64,000 nt of DNA from the NCBI GenBank assembly GCA_016707285.1, contig JADJIA010000012.1:1-64000 (forward strand). The letters run 5' to 3'. Position numbers and translations under genes: made by a program. This DNA is from Ignavibacteriales bacterium. GTDB lineage: Bacteria; Bacteroidota; Ignavibacteria; Ignavibacteriales; Ignavibacteriaceae. Every line of letters starts with the position of its first letter. Position 1 is the first letter of the stretch. Under the pieces are notes generated by a model. It was not told the DNA's origin. It searched no databases and saw only the letters and a program-made list of their open reading frames with translations. Shown here piece after piece: positions 17,528 to 27,886 of the stretch.

Positions 17528-18580
17528 ATGAAAAGCTCAAATTATCTCGTTTTTGGATTAAACGGACTCTCCTATGCCCTGCCCGCAGAGATTGTTCAAG
17601 AGATTATTCCTCTTCCCGAACTCTCCCCCACTGACGAGATGCCATCCTGGATCAGAGGTGTTTTTTTCCTCAGAGGCAAGTTTATTCCCGTAATCGACCT
17701 TAAACAAAGAATCACTAATCAACGGCATAGCTGCCTGACCACAGATAATCTTATAATCCTCTCTAAAGACTCTTTCCAACCTGCAATAATTGTCAGTGAT
17801 GTTTTTGATGTTGTTGAGATAAATGAGAATGAGATAAAGAGTATCGACACAGTTTTCCCCGAGACTGGTAATTATTCCTTTCATTTTGTTGAGGGTGTCA
17901 CCAATACGGGTGGGTCGATAGTCACATTGTTATCAGTCGAAAATATTCTTTCTTTATGGGTGGATCCATCCGAATTTCTTGATCTGCCAGAGGAATCAGA
18001 ACTTTCGGAGCAACCTCAACTTCACATGACCGGAGATCGTTATTTTTCGCCCGAATCTTCTCAGGAAGAAAGACGAATATTTAAGGAGCGGGCTGACTCT
18101 TTTAGCGGGATCATAGAGGTTGAAGATTCATCAGAAAAAACCGCTTATGCGGTTGTTAAACTCGGAAATGAATTTCTGGGAATAGACCTTAAAACAATAA
18201 GCGGATTCAGTGAAATCAAAAAGATTTCAAAGGTACCCTGTTGTCCGCCACATATCCCGGGTCAAATCAATTATCATGGTAAAATCATTACGCTCGTGGA
18301 TATGAGTCCCGTTTTTAAACTCAAAACTTCCAAAAATTACAAGGGTTCTAAAGTAATTATAGTTAATCTTGAAGAGGGAGAGGCAGGTGTTCTGGTTGAC
18401 GAGGTTGAAGATGTAATCTATCTAAAAAACAGTGATATTTCGACATCACAATCAACCATAAATCTGATAAACGACTCTTTTCAAAAAGGGACGGTTCACT
18501 ACAAAAACAGAATCTTAACTCTTGTTGATCTCGAAAGAGTGTTGCTCTTTGGCAGTCTTTCTGTTAATGACGAAGTTTAA
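17528..18580 (+). CDS. Tandem double-domain CheW coupling protein
   Basis: A 350-residue cytoplasmic adaptor with two CheW domains. The first spans about residues 1-160 (YLVFGLNGLSYALPAEIVQE, IRGVFFLRGKFIPVIDL). The second spans about 195-345 (YAVVKLGNEFLGIDLKTISG, IPGQINYHGKIITLVDM, DEVEDVIYL). They are joined by a charged linker. Most CheW proteins are about 160 residues with a single domain, so this one can link two partners in the receptor-kinase array. It lies between cheR and the MCP gene. Confidence 0.9.
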   Translation: MKSSNYLVFGLNGLSYALPAEIVQEIIPLPELSPTDEMPSWIRGVFFLRGKFIPVIDLKQRITNQRHSCLTTDNLIILSKDSFQPAIIVSDVFDVVEINENEIKSIDTVFPETGNYSFHFVEGVTNTGGSIVTLLSVENILSLWVDPSEFLDLPEESELSEQPQLHMTGDRYFSPESSQEERRIFKERADSFSGIIEVEDSSEKTAYAVVKLGNEFLGIDLKTISGFSEIKKISKVPCCPPHIPGQINYHGKIITLVDMSPVFKLKTSKNYKGSKVIIVNLEEGEAGVLVDEVEDVIYLKNSDISTSQSTINLINDSFQKGTVHYKNRILTLVDLERVLLFGSLSVNDEV

Positions 18581-18616
18581 TTTTTTTTCAAATCTTAGCA
18601 CACAAGGAATTTTATC

Positions 18617-20080
18617 ATGTTAAACTGGTTTAACAAACTCAAATTAGGAACAAAGATCAGCCTGGGCTTTTCAATAATTGTTTTTATTTTGATTATAAAC
18701 GGAATATTAAATTACTTTTATATGGCAGAATTTGAGAGAATTAATGTCTCCCGCAACAGTGCAACCGAACTGATTAACGCCGTGGATAAAACTTTTACCG
18801 ATTATCTTTCCGCAGAGTCGGCTCACCTGCAATATCTTATCGGAATGAGGCAGTCTTCTCTTGATATCTACATGGCAACGGAAGAGCAATTCAAAAATGA
18901 TATTAAAAAACTCGACACCTTGGGAAATGAAACTGCAGAAAACCACACCAGGCTTTCCAATATCAGCAAACTTACCGACGAACAGTTTAGACTAAACCAT
19001 GTTTCGATTGAAATTATCAAAAAAGGGGAACAGGAGAAGGCACTTCGCACCGAATTGGAAGGGATCGACAAGAGTTACACCTCCGACATTAAAGCAGCTT
19101 TTAATGAGATTAAGGAGAGTGAACTCAAAATAATCAAAGACCTGCAACTTAGACGGGATGAAGCCGTCGGGAATATGATTATGGCTGCGGTGATTGGTTC
19201 TCTTAGTGCAATAATCCTCGGAATTCTTCTTGCGTTTTTTACAAACAAGAGTGTTCTTACAACAATTAGAGAGGCAGTTGCAGCTATTGCAGCCACTTCC
19301 AATGAGATGGCGGCAACAATAACAGAGCATGAAAAAGTGGCTTCACAGCAGGCAGCTTCCGTTAACGAAACCACCTCAACCATGAATGAACTTGATGTTA
19401 CCTTCAGCCAGACTGCTTCAAAAGTGGGTGAGACTGCAAATTCAGCGAACAAAGCCTCGGAAATTGCAGAGGACGGTGCAAAAACTGTAAAACTTGCAAT
19501 GACTACCATGGCAGGTCTAAAGGATAAAGTTACTCAAATTGCAGACCAAATATTAAAATTAAGTGAACAAACCAGTCAAATTGGCTCCATTACCGGACTG
19601 GTTTCCGATCTTGCAAATCAAACCAACCTGCTTGCACTAAACGCAGCAGTTGAGGCTGCAAGAGCCGGTGAGCATGGGAAGGGATTTGCTGTTGTTGCTT
19701 CTGAAATCAGAAAACTCGCGGATCAAAGTAAAAAATCGGCTGATAAAATAAATACTCTTGTTGCTGATATACAAAAAGCTACAAATTCAACTGTAATGGC
19801 GACCGAAGAGGGTACTAAAAATGTGGAACTCAGCATGACTTCAACAAGACAAACTGCCGAGTCGTTTAACGAAATTGCTTCATTTATCAGCAATACTTTT
19901 GATGTTTCGCAGCAGACTGTTTTTACCGTGAAACAGCAGGTCGCAGCGGTGAAACAAGTGGTTGAGGCAATGAATGCTATTAATCTTGGTGTGAAAGAAA
20001 CGGCATCAGGACTCTCACAAACAAGAGTTGGAGTACAAAAACTGAACGAAACTGCATCTGCTCTTAAGGCGCTTGTGTAA
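18617..20080 (+). CDS. Methyl-accepting chemotaxis protein, no HAMP domain
   Basis: A 487-residue chemoreceptor. TM1 is at about residues 15-35 and TM2 at about 187-208. The roughly 150-residue helical periplasmic part between them resembles the four-helix-bundle (4HB_MCP) sensor. After TM2 the chain runs almost directly into the signalling coiled coil, leaving no room for a normal HAMP domain. The hairpin tip DLANQTNLLALNAAVEAARA (about 331-350) is canonical and contacts CheA and CheW. It is the only receptor in the operon. The ligand is unknown. Confidence 0.93.
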   Translation: MLNWFNKLKLGTKISLGFSIIVFILIINGILNYFYMAEFERINVSRNSATELINAVDKTFTDYLSAESAHLQYLIGMRQSSLDIYMATEEQFKNDIKKLDTLGNETAENHTRLSNISKLTDEQFRLNHVSIEIIKKGEQEKALRTELEGIDKSYTSDIKAAFNEIKESELKIIKDLQLRRDEAVGNMIMAAVIGSLSAIILGILLAFFTNKSVLTTIREAVAAIAATSNEMAATITEHEKVASQQAASVNETTSTMNELDVTFSQTASKVGETANSANKASEIAEDGAKTVKLAMTTMAGLKDKVTQIADQILKLSEQTSQIGSITGLVSDLANQTNLLALNAAVEAARAGEHGKGFAVVASEIRKLADQSKKSADKINTLVADIQKATNSTVMATEEGTKNVELSMTSTRQTAESFNEIASFISNTFDVSQQTVFTVKQQVAAVKQVVEAMNAINLGVKETASGLSQTRVGVQKLNETASALKALV

Positions 20081-20113
20081 TCATGCGAAATTTAATGGAT
20101 TTCGAGGTTTAAA

Positions 20114-22345
20114 GTGATCGACGACCCTGAACTCAGAAGTATTTTCAAAATTGAATTTGAAGAGAACATTCAGACTCTCAACAGTGAACTGTTGAAGCTT
20201 GAATCTGATGTTTTTAACACCGACGCTCTAACAAAATTAATGCGCACTGCCCACTCAATGAAGGGGGGCGCACGGATGATTGGCCTCCCCGATGTGGTTA
20301 CCCTCGCACATTTTTTTGAGGACATGCTTGGTGCTGTTAAAAAAGAAGGTGTGGAGCTAAAAAGGCACGACTTCGACAGAATGTACAAGGCTATTGATAT
20401 AATCAAATCGCTCGTTAATGAGGCAGTAACAGGTGAGGCTCCAAATTTTGTCGCTGCATCGGTCATCGATCAAATAATTAATGGCAGTGGTGAGCCAAAA
20501 ACAAACGATGAACCGGACTCCGTAATACGCCAAAGCGAAATTGCTGCTGATTCGCAACCTGTTACTCAGGAACTCCAGGGAGATATAATTCCTGCCTTTT
20601 CAATCGACACAATAAGAGTTGCATCAACCAAACTTGATACTTTGATGGATCTCTCGGGTGAACTCACTGTTTCAAAGATTCAACTCGCGTTACGCCTTGG
20701 AAAAATTAACGACCTCTCTCTTCTGCTCGAAGATTCAACACGGGAATTAAATTCCATTGAAACCGCACTCCTTCCACAAAGAAGTGAAAACCCCGGACTC
20801 TTTTCGGAAGTTGGACTAATAATCAACAGACTTAAAAACAGATTCGATTCTGCTTCCGTTGAAATTGGCAATCTGAGTGACGGAATTTCCGAAGATAACT
20901 CAAGACTCAATTTTGTCGCCTACGAATTTGAAGAGGTGATTAAAAACCTCAGAATGTTAAAACTCTCCAATATTTTTAATCTTTATCCCCGAATGGTTCG
21001 AGATATCTCAAATGAACTCGGCAAAGAAGTGAATTTTATTATCGAAGGGGGAGATATAACAGCCGACAAAAAGATACTGGAAGAGATGCGTGACCCCCTG
21101 ATGCACATGATCAGGAATTCCATCGACCACGGCATCGAACTGCCTGATGAGAGAGAGCAACAGGGAAAGCCGAGGGCAGGCACAATTAAACTTTCGGCTA
21201 ATCACTTCGCCGGTCACATCACCATCACACTTGAGGATGACGGAAAAGGACTAAATGAAAAGTCGATAATTGAAACCGCTCTACGGAAAAAACTTATTGA
21301 TGAAGAAGCCTCAAAAAACCTTACACATAAACAAATTCATAAATTGATTTTTACTCCTGGATTTTCAACATCAAAGATTATTACTGATGTCTCCGGTAGA
21401 GGTGTCGGCATGGAAGTGGTTCAGGCAAACATCGACAAACTTAAAGGTAAAATCAATATTGAATCCGAGACGAAAAAAAGCACAAGGTTCATAATCGAAC
21501 TGCCACTTACTCTTGCCACTTTAAGAGTGATGACAGCATCAGTTGGCAACCACATCTTTGCAATTCCGGTAGATTTTATCGTCTCAGTCATCATTGTGGA
21601 TGTAGCCGAAGTATTCTCCATGGAAGCGAGGGATACAATCGTCTTTCGGGATGAACCCATAACAATTGTAAATCTTAAAACTGTCCTGGAGTTGGAAGAT
21701 ATTTCCGATTCCACAAGGAAGAATGTCACCACTTTCCAGTGCATTATCCTCTCTTCGATGGGAGAAAAGGCCGGATTTATAGTTGATTCTCTGATCGATG
21801 AACAGGAAGTATTGGTAAAACCCCTCGGGTTCATGCTTAAGCGGGTTAAAAATGTATCAGGATCAACCATTCTCGTTTCCGGTGATGTGTGTATGATTCT
21901 AAATCCAAACGATCTGTTAAAAACTGTGAAATCATTGTCTGCATCTGAAATCCTTGAAACCTCGACACCTGAGAGCCTCAGGAAAAAAAGAATCCTTCTC
22001 GTGGAAGATTCAATTACCACAAGAACCCAGGAGAAAAGAATTCTCGAAAGTGCCGGATATGATGTTGTTGTTGCCGTTGACGGACTGGATGGATATCAAA
22101 AACTGTTGATAAATGAAATTGACGCTGTGGTCTCCGATGTTGAAATGCCCAATCTGGATGGACTTTCACTCACAGAAAAAATTAGAGCTGAAAAAAAGTA
22201 TTTATCTCTGCCCGTGGTTCTGGTCACTTCCCTTTCTTCGGAAGAACAGAAAAAACGGGGGCTTGAAAGTGGTGCCAATGCTTACCTAACAAAGTCAGGA
22301 TTCGATCAGAAAATATTGATCGAAACTCTGGATAGACTTTTATAA
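20114..22345 (+). CDS. cheA: CheA histidine kinase with fused C-terminal receiver domain
   Basis: A 743-residue hybrid kinase. An HPt domain has phosphoacceptor His47 in TAHSMKGGARMIG. A P3 dimerisation region precedes a HATPase with HMIRNSIDHGIELPDE and GRGVGMEVVQANIDKLKG. A CheW-like P5 domain follows (TASVGNHIFAIPVDFIVSVI). A CheY-like receiver covers about residues 625-743, with Asp near 676 in SDVEMPNLDG. Start codon is GTG at 20114. The P2 segment between HPt and P3 is short. The fused receiver may serve as a phosphate sink or internal output, because no stand-alone cheY is present. Confidence 0.94.
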   Translation: MIDDPELRSIFKIEFEENIQTLNSELLKLESDVFNTDALTKLMRTAHSMKGGARMIGLPDVVTLAHFFEDMLGAVKKEGVELKRHDFDRMYKAIDIIKSLVNEAVTGEAPNFVAASVIDQIINGSGEPKTNDEPDSVIRQSEIAADSQPVTQELQGDIIPAFSIDTIRVASTKLDTLMDLSGELTVSKIQLALRLGKINDLSLLLEDSTRELNSIETALLPQRSENPGLFSEVGLIINRLKNRFDSASVEIGNLSDGISEDNSRLNFVAYEFEEVIKNLRMLKLSNIFNLYPRMVRDISNELGKEVNFIIEGGDITADKKILEEMRDPLMHMIRNSIDHGIELPDEREQQGKPRAGTIKLSANHFAGHITITLEDDGKGLNEKSIIETALRKKLIDEEASKNLTHKQIHKLIFTPGFSTSKIITDVSGRGVGMEVVQANIDKLKGKINIESETKKSTRFIIELPLTLATLRVMTASVGNHIFAIPVDFIVSVIIVDVAEVFSMEARDTIVFRDEPITIVNLKTVLELEDISDSTRKNVTTFQCIILSSMGEKAGFIVDSLIDEQEVLVKPLGFMLKRVKNVSGSTILVSGDVCMILNPNDLLKTVKSLSASEILETSTPESLRKKRILLVEDSITTRTQEKRILESAGYDVVVAVDGLDGYQKLLINEIDAVVSDVEMPNLDGLSLTEKIRAEKKYLSLPVVLVTSLSSEEQKKRGLESGANAYLTKSGFDQKILIETLDRLL

Positions 22346-22375
22346 AATTATAAAATCTTTCATCAGGTAATTACG

Positions 22376-23473
22376 ATGACTCAATTAAAAAAAACGGTAA
22401 GAGTGATGTTGATCGACGATTCACCTGTCGTTTTACATATACTAAAAAAACTTTTGGTGAATTCACCGGCAATAGAGGTTGTTGGGGTTTTTACGGATGG
22501 ATTCGAAGCTCTTGCTTCAATCTCCACTCTGAAACCCGATGTTGTTTGCACTGATTTTCACATGCCAAAAATTAATGGTCTTGAACTGATCATGCAAATA
22601 ATGGAAACAGACCCTAAACCTATCCTCGTGATCAGTTCTGCTGTGCAGGCAGAGGGGGATGAAAATACCATTTTTGCTCTTCTTGAAGCCGGAGCTGTGG
22701 ATGTTTTCCCAAAACCTCTCGTTCAAACAGAGGAGGAGTTTAGGAAAACCGGAGACAGGCTCATTAAAAAAATAATTCTGCTGTCGGGGGTATATACTTT
22801 CAGAAGGAAAAGAAAAGACCGACCCGCCGGTGACACATTCGAACAAGTTCAGCAAAAAGAGTTTAATCCCGGAAAATCCTTTAAAATAATTGGTGTAGGT
22901 GCCTCAACCGGTGGTCCACAAGTTCTCACCGAGCTATTCGATTTTTTCTCAATACCTCAGCAGTTGCCCGTTGTTTGCGTACAACATATAAGTGAAGGAT
23001 TTATTGCCGGGTTTGTTGAATGGTTTGACAGAACCACTTCCCTAAAAGTGGGGTTTGCTACCGAGGGAGCGTTACCTGAACCCGGAAATATCTATTTCCC
23101 TCCGGAAGATACCCATTTAAAATTTGACAAAAGTGGAAGATTTAGATTCTCAAAATCGCCAAACATTAATGGTCACAGACCTTCTGTAGATGAAACATTT
23201 AACTCCCTCGCAGAGTCTTACGGCTCAGGCACCCTCGCTATTCTGCTTACAGGAATGGGCTCCGATGGTGCTCAAGGTTTGTTAAACATAAAAAAAGCCG
23301 GCGGTTTTACAGTAACACAAAGTGAAAAAAGTTGTGTTGTTTACGGAATGCCCAAAATTGCTGATGACCTCGGTGCGAGTGACTTATCACTTTCTCCATT
23401 GGAAATCAAACGGTTGTTAAATAATTTAAAAAGTCTTAGAACAGAGGTAATTGATGACCGAACACATAATTAG
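22376..23473 (+). CDS. cheB: CheB methylesterase/response regulator
   Basis: A 365-residue receptor demethylase and deamidase. The receiver domain has Asp60 in CTDFHMPKINGLEL. The esterase domain has the catalytic triad Ser177 (GASTGGPQVL), His204 (CVQHISEGF) and Asp298 (GMGSDGAQGL). Length and order match the family. It lies 30 bases after cheA, and its last codons overlap the next gene. Confidence 0.94.
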   Translation: MTQLKKTVRVMLIDDSPVVLHILKKLLVNSPAIEVVGVFTDGFEALASISTLKPDVVCTDFHMPKINGLELIMQIMETDPKPILVISSAVQAEGDENTIFALLEAGAVDVFPKPLVQTEEEFRKTGDRLIKKIILLSGVYTFRRKRKDRPAGDTFEQVQQKEFNPGKSFKIIGVGASTGGPQVLTELFDFFSIPQQLPVVCVQHISEGFIAGFVEWFDRTTSLKVGFATEGALPEPGNIYFPPEDTHLKFDKSGRFRFSKSPNINGHRPSVDETFNSLAESYGSGTLAILLTGMGSDGAQGLLNIKKAGGFTVTQSEKSCVVYGMPKIADDLGASDLSLSPLEIKRLLNNLKSLRTEVIDDRTHN

Positions 23474-24596
23474 AATTTTATTAGTTGAAGACAGCCCTAT
23501 CGCTGCAAGACTTATATCACTTCTGCTCAAGGAAGGGATGCCCGAAGGAGAATATCAACTGTTTCAAAACTCCAATCTGACCGATGCAATTAGAACCACA
23601 GCTGAAAAGGACATTCATTTAGTGCTGCTCGATCTTGGGCTTCCTGAAAGTCAGGGTCTCGATACTTTTAAGACATTTTTTACACAATTTCCATATATCC
23701 CCGTAATAGTTCTTACCGGAAATGAGGATAAATCACTTGCCTTAAAAGCTGTTAGGGAAGGTGCACAAGACTATCTTGTCAAAGGTGAAGTCCATAGCTC
23801 TCTCCTCGCAAGATCGATATTTTATGCAGTGGAAAGAGGCCGGCTTCAACACGAGAAGATGTTAAATCAAGAGAAACTGAAAAAATATTCAGAGGAACTT
23901 GAGGTGCTTAACGCAACCAAAGATAAATTCTTTTCGATTCTGGCTCATGATCTTAAAAGTCCTTTTAATGCTTTTATCGGAATCACTGATATACTCGCAG
24001 AAGATATTGATATTCTCGATAAAGAACAGATAAAATCGTTTGTGCTCGACATTAACAGGTCGGCACACAGCCAATTTAAACTTCTCGAAAATCTCCTTGC
24101 CTGGGCACAGATGCAAAGAGGATTAATGAAATTTGAACCGATTGAACTTGAAATAAATACAGTTATCAACGATGTTTTCCAGCTTTATCTCGACAACGCC
24201 ATGGAAAAAGATCTCAAATTGATTAACGAAACTCCGCTCGGAAAAACTATTAAAGCAGATCATAACATGCTCTATCTTCTACTCAGGAATCTGGTTTACA
24301 ACGCAATTAAGTTTACTAATCCGGGGGGTGAAATCAGGGTGGGTGAAAACGCGACAAGTGGATTTTCAGAAATTTATGTCGCTGACAGCGGAGTGGGAAT
24401 AAACCCTTCGTCCCTCTCGAAAATGTTCAGAATTGAAAGTCAAAGTACCACCCTGGGCACTGCCCATGAAAAAGGAACAGGACTCGGCCTTGTTCTCTGC
24501 AAAGATATGGTCGAAAAAAACGGTGGAACAATCCGGGTTTCTTCGGAGGTGGGCGTTGGCACCACTTTTTATTTTACAATTCCACAGGGAGGCTAA
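23454..24596 (+). CDS. Receiver-histidine kinase hybrid, likely chemosensory output
   Basis: A 380-residue soluble protein. An N-terminal receiver has Asp60 in LLDLGLPES. After a short coiled coil come HisKA with FSILAHDLKSPF (His165) and HATPase with NLVYNAIKFTNPGG and GTGLGLVLCKDM. ATG 23454 is chosen because a GAGG ribosome-binding site lies 7 bases upstream; it overlaps cheB by 20 bases. There is no membrane segment or other sensor domain, so it probably receives phosphate from CheA and passes the signal to an unlinked regulator. Confidence 0.9.
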   Translation: MTEHIIRILLVEDSPIAARLISLLLKEGMPEGEYQLFQNSNLTDAIRTTAEKDIHLVLLDLGLPESQGLDTFKTFFTQFPYIPVIVLTGNEDKSLALKAVREGAQDYLVKGEVHSSLLARSIFYAVERGRLQHEKMLNQEKLKKYSEELEVLNATKDKFFSILAHDLKSPFNAFIGITDILAEDIDILDKEQIKSFVLDINRSAHSQFKLLENLLAWAQMQRGLMKFEPIELEINTVINDVFQLYLDNAMEKDLKLINETPLGKTIKADHNMLYLLLRNLVYNAIKFTNPGGEIRVGENATSGFSEIYVADSGVGINPSSLSKMFRIESQSTTLGTAHEKGTGLGLVLCKDMVEKNGGTIRVSSEVGVGTTFYFTIPQGG

Positions 24597-24597
24597 G

Positions 24598-25362
24598 ATG
24601 TATTCCGGATATTTTATTGCAAAAGATAACACCAAACTTTTTTATCACATCACAGGTTCAGGGCAAGATCATGTTGTCCTGTTGCATGGTGGATTGGGCG
24701 ATAGCAGAGAGATGGCTCCTGTTCTTTATGCTCTCGATCGTAACAAATTCACTTTTATTGCTCCCGAATTCAGAGGGCATGGCAGGTCATATCATGGTGA
24801 GCTGCCTCTAAGTTACGAACTGTATGCTGAAGATGTTTTTGGGATTCTCGACCAGCTTGGAGTGGAAAATGCATCCGTCATCGGGTTTAGTGATGGAGCA
24901 ATTACAGGCATTGTAATGGGATATCAACAACCTAAAAGAATTAAAACAGTGGTTGCGATTGCTCCTGATTCCGGTCAAACAGGGTGGAATGAAGAGATAA
25001 ATCTTCACGAAGCATTTGCAGAAATTGCACGGGATGAAGAAATGAGAAATGATTATAAATCACTTTCCCCCGAGCCTGATAAATTTGATAGCTTGCTGGA
25101 TAGCTTAAAATCCCTTTGGTTATCCCCTGTTCACATTAATCCTGAAAAAATGGGTGAAATTGAAGCATTTTGCTGGTTTGTTGCAAGCGAGAGGGATGAA
25201 TTTATGAAACTTGAAGACATCAAAATGTTGTGTAACAAAGTTCCAAAAGCGGAAATGGTTGTGCTCCCCGATTTAAAACACGGAGAGCTCACACCTGTTT
25301 TGGCTGAGCTCTCTCGAGGAAATCGTCATGTGCTTTCGGACATGTTGGAACGGAGGAATTAA
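24598..25362 (+). CDS. Alpha/beta hydrolase
   Basis: A 254-residue serine hydrolase. The oxyanion-side motif is LLHGGLGDSRE, the nucleophile elbow GFSDGA has Ser98, and a C-terminal His lies in LKHGE. The start ATG 24598 directly follows the stop of the kinase gene (TAAGATG), with GGGAGG as a ribosome-binding site. It is probably translated from the same transcript. The substrate is unknown, and a link to chemosensory signalling is only positional. Confidence 0.88.
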   Translation: MYSGYFIAKDNTKLFYHITGSGQDHVVLLHGGLGDSREMAPVLYALDRNKFTFIAPEFRGHGRSYHGELPLSYELYAEDVFGILDQLGVENASVIGFSDGAITGIVMGYQQPKRIKTVVAIAPDSGQTGWNEEINLHEAFAEIARDEEMRNDYKSLSPEPDKFDSLLDSLKSLWLSPVHINPEKMGEIEAFCWFVASERDEFMKLEDIKMLCNKVPKAEMVVLPDLKHGELTPVLAELSRGNRHVLSDMLERRN

Positions 25363-25365
25363 CCC

Positions 25366-27177
25366 TTAATTCATTCCAAAATTTTTATTGTGAAGTTCAT
25401 CAATCGCTCCCAAAAGTGAATTGACTTTTTTCAATTCTTCCTTTGCCCATGAATTGTTGGGATCAAGTTTTAGAACAGCTTCAAGTTCAGTTTTTGCGGC
25501 TGAATAATTCTTCTGTTTGATAAGTTCTTTTGCTGCAGAGATGTGTGCCCCCAGGGTCATTTCATTTTCACCAGGAAGTTTTTTCACTTTAAGTTTTTCA
25601 CCACTCTCCTTAACTATCTCTCCTCTGAATTGTTCAGGGTAGCCAACATTTACTGTCTTGAAATGTTCGTTCTTTTTAACTCCATCCATGTATTTTAACA
25701 AAAGGTCTTCACTTAGTTTTCGCCAGGTTGTGTAAACAGATTTTCCTGCTTCTTTTGAATAATTTGTCAGGAATAACAAACATTCAGCTCTCGATGAAGA
25801 GAGAAGTTTCACCGCTTTTTCTTCCACTTCCTTTTGGCGAAGTAAAAATTGTCCTTCAAGTTGATTTTGCACCGTTTTGATATCATCTACCACAACATTA
25901 TAACGGGGATAGGCAAAATTGGCAACAGCATTAAACACCCAGAAAGCAGAATCCCAGGTAAAATGAGAAAGTGATCCGAGTCCTTTTCTGTAGTTTTCAG
26001 GGATATCAGTTACTGCTGCGTACATTGGAAACCAAACAGTTGTATATGTATCATCAACACCATACCACAAAACTCCACCAACTTCATTGGGAAGATTACT
26101 GCGTGACTGACTTATGAACGACCATCCTGTTTGGGGAGTGGAAATTGGTCTTTCGTTAAAATATTCTTCACCATTATATTTCCAGGTCAGCGGTCTGGCT
26201 CTCATCGGGTTACCATAAGGACCTGCGCCTATACCCGTAGTCATGTCAAGTTCGGTTCCATTATAATGATCACGCATAAGGGACATCACATCGTGTACCG
26301 AAAGTTTTTTATCGGGCTTTATATAAAGAGGCATTCTCTCGAGAGTTTCACCCTTTATATATGGCAGATATTTATCCATTGTGGAATTACATCTGCGGAA
26401 AAGTGACCAGACTCTTCCATCGCAAAATCTTATACCACCAAAATCGAGTGGATTGTAAGCAGCCGCGAAATCAAAATCGGCATCTTTCCCTGAAAAATAT
26501 CCCTTTTCTCTCGCAAATGTTATTACATCCGGAGCATAAAGGCAGTTGTCGGGGTCATTTAGATTTATTTTTGTAATTCTTGCCTGGTTAGCGTGACCCG
26601 AAATATATCCATCCGGAATTTTTACAGCCGCCCAGACTGCTCCCATAACTCCGGGACCTTTGCCCGACATTTCGAGTATCCATGCTTCATTTGGATCGGC
26701 AATTGTAAATGATTCACCCGAACTGTAATATCCATATTCTTCAACTAATTGAGTCATTATTTTAATAGCTTCTCGGGCAGTTTTGGCTCTTTGCAGAGTG
26801 ATATAAATTAAACTGCCATAGTCGATAACACCTTTTGGATTTACAAGTTCATTCCTGCCCCCAAAAGTGGTTTCACCTATCGCAAGTTGATGTTCATTCA
26901 TATTGCCGGTTACATTGTAAGTTTCTCTAACCTGTCTGATTTTGCCAAGAAACTTGCCTGTGTCCCATTCATAAACCTCAAGCAGTGCACCCTCGGGGTA
27001 CTTTGCTGCGGGAAAATGGTACAACTCTCCATACATATTGTATGAATCAGCGGTATAGGTGATCATCGTAGAGCCATCAGTGGATGCCCCTCTTGTAACG
27101 ATAAAATTTGTGCAGGCATAAATTGCTGCGGGTGAAAGGAATAGAATCAGCGTTATAAGCGTTGAAATTCTCTTCAT
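25366..27177 (-). CDS. Peptidase family C69 dipeptidase, exported
   Basis: A 603-residue Ntn-hydrolase dipeptidase (PepD type). A signal peptide ends before Cys22 in IYACTNFIVTRGASTDGS; the Cys becomes the N-terminal nucleophile after processing. Family motifs are NMNEHQLAIGETTFGG and DYGSLIYITLQRAKTAREAI. The last 60 residues look like a TPR-like helical extension (AAKTELEAVLKLDPNNSWAK). It converges with the hydrolase gene with only three bases between the stops and no terminator. Confidence 0.92.
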   Translation of the reverse strand: MKRISTLITLILFLSPAAIYACTNFIVTRGASTDGSTMITYTADSYNMYGELYHFPAAKYPEGALLEVYEWDTGKFLGKIRQVRETYNVTGNMNEHQLAIGETTFGGRNELVNPKGVIDYGSLIYITLQRAKTAREAIKIMTQLVEEYGYYSSGESFTIADPNEAWILEMSGKGPGVMGAVWAAVKIPDGYISGHANQARITKINLNDPDNCLYAPDVITFAREKGYFSGKDADFDFAAAYNPLDFGGIRFCDGRVWSLFRRCNSTMDKYLPYIKGETLERMPLYIKPDKKLSVHDVMSLMRDHYNGTELDMTTGIGAGPYGNPMRARPLTWKYNGEEYFNERPISTPQTGWSFISQSRSNLPNEVGGVLWYGVDDTYTTVWFPMYAAVTDIPENYRKGLGSLSHFTWDSAFWVFNAVANFAYPRYNVVVDDIKTVQNQLEGQFLLRQKEVEEKAVKLLSSSRAECLLFLTNYSKEAGKSVYTTWRKLSEDLLLKYMDGVKKNEHFKTVNVGYPEQFRGEIVKESGEKLKVKKLPGENEMTLGAHISAAKELIKQKNYSAAKTELEAVLKLDPNNSWAKEELKKVNSLLGAIDELHNKNFGMN

Positions 27178-27323
27178 CTGGTCTCCGGATATTTAAAATA
27201 ATAGTCAAACAAGATAATAAAATCGATCAACCTAAACAGAGATAAATAAATGATCATTTTCAATTATATTTAGGATAAATCTATTTTAGAATCTTTATTT
27301 CCACTCATAACAAGCGATGAAAT

Positions 27324-27782
27324 ATGAAAAGTCTTCTTAATCCTGTTGATAAATCTGAAATGTTAAAAAGAATTGCAGAAGTTACACCAAAGGACCCCCC
27401 GTTATGGGGAAAAATGAATGTTCACGAGATGCTCGTTCATGCTGCAGATCAAGTGAGGTTGTCATTTGGCGAAAAACGCTCCCCTTATCGCGGAACCATG
27501 ATGACTTCAACATTTGTGAAGTTTTTGATCCTCCTCGGAATGCCAATTCCTAAAGGTAAAATTGAAACCACGGATGAACTAAAACAGGGAGTGGGTGGTA
27601 CAAAACTCACTGCTTTTGAGTTGGATAAAGGAATTTTAGCTGATATGGTGACTAATTTTGAAACCCGGTACGGTAATGAAGAGTTCAGAAAACACCCCGT
27701 CTTTGGTGATCTCGATAAACAGCAGTGGGGTCGTCTTGCATATCTTCACCTCAATCACCACCTTAAGCAGTTTGGGAGATGA
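27324..27782 (+). CDS. DUF1569 family protein (DinB-like fold)
   Basis: A 152-residue protein with the DUF1569 signature: WGKMNVHEMLVHAADQVRLS near the N-terminus and HPVFGDLDKQQWGRLAYLHL plus NHHLKQFG at the C-terminus. The spaced His residues resemble the metal-binding site of DinB/YfiT-like four-helix bundles. Biochemical function is unknown. It stands alone, with a short AT-rich gap on each side. Confidence 0.88.
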   Translation: MKSLLNPVDKSEMLKRIAEVTPKDPPLWGKMNVHEMLVHAADQVRLSFGEKRSPYRGTMMTSTFVKFLILLGMPIPKGKIETTDELKQGVGGTKLTAFELDKGILADMVTNFETRYGNEEFRKHPVFGDLDKQQWGRLAYLHLNHHLKQFGR

Positions 27783-27886
27783 ATAAATTCAACACTTAAA
27801 ATAATAATCTGTTTTGTTATCTGGTCAAAGTTTTTTAGTTTACCGTTCTTAATTGAATCCGTTCTTCACTTTATTTTGGAGTATCA

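Noticed and set aside
21421..22020. A 199-residue open frame on the minus strand
   Set aside because: It is the complement of cheA; no family pattern is visible in it.
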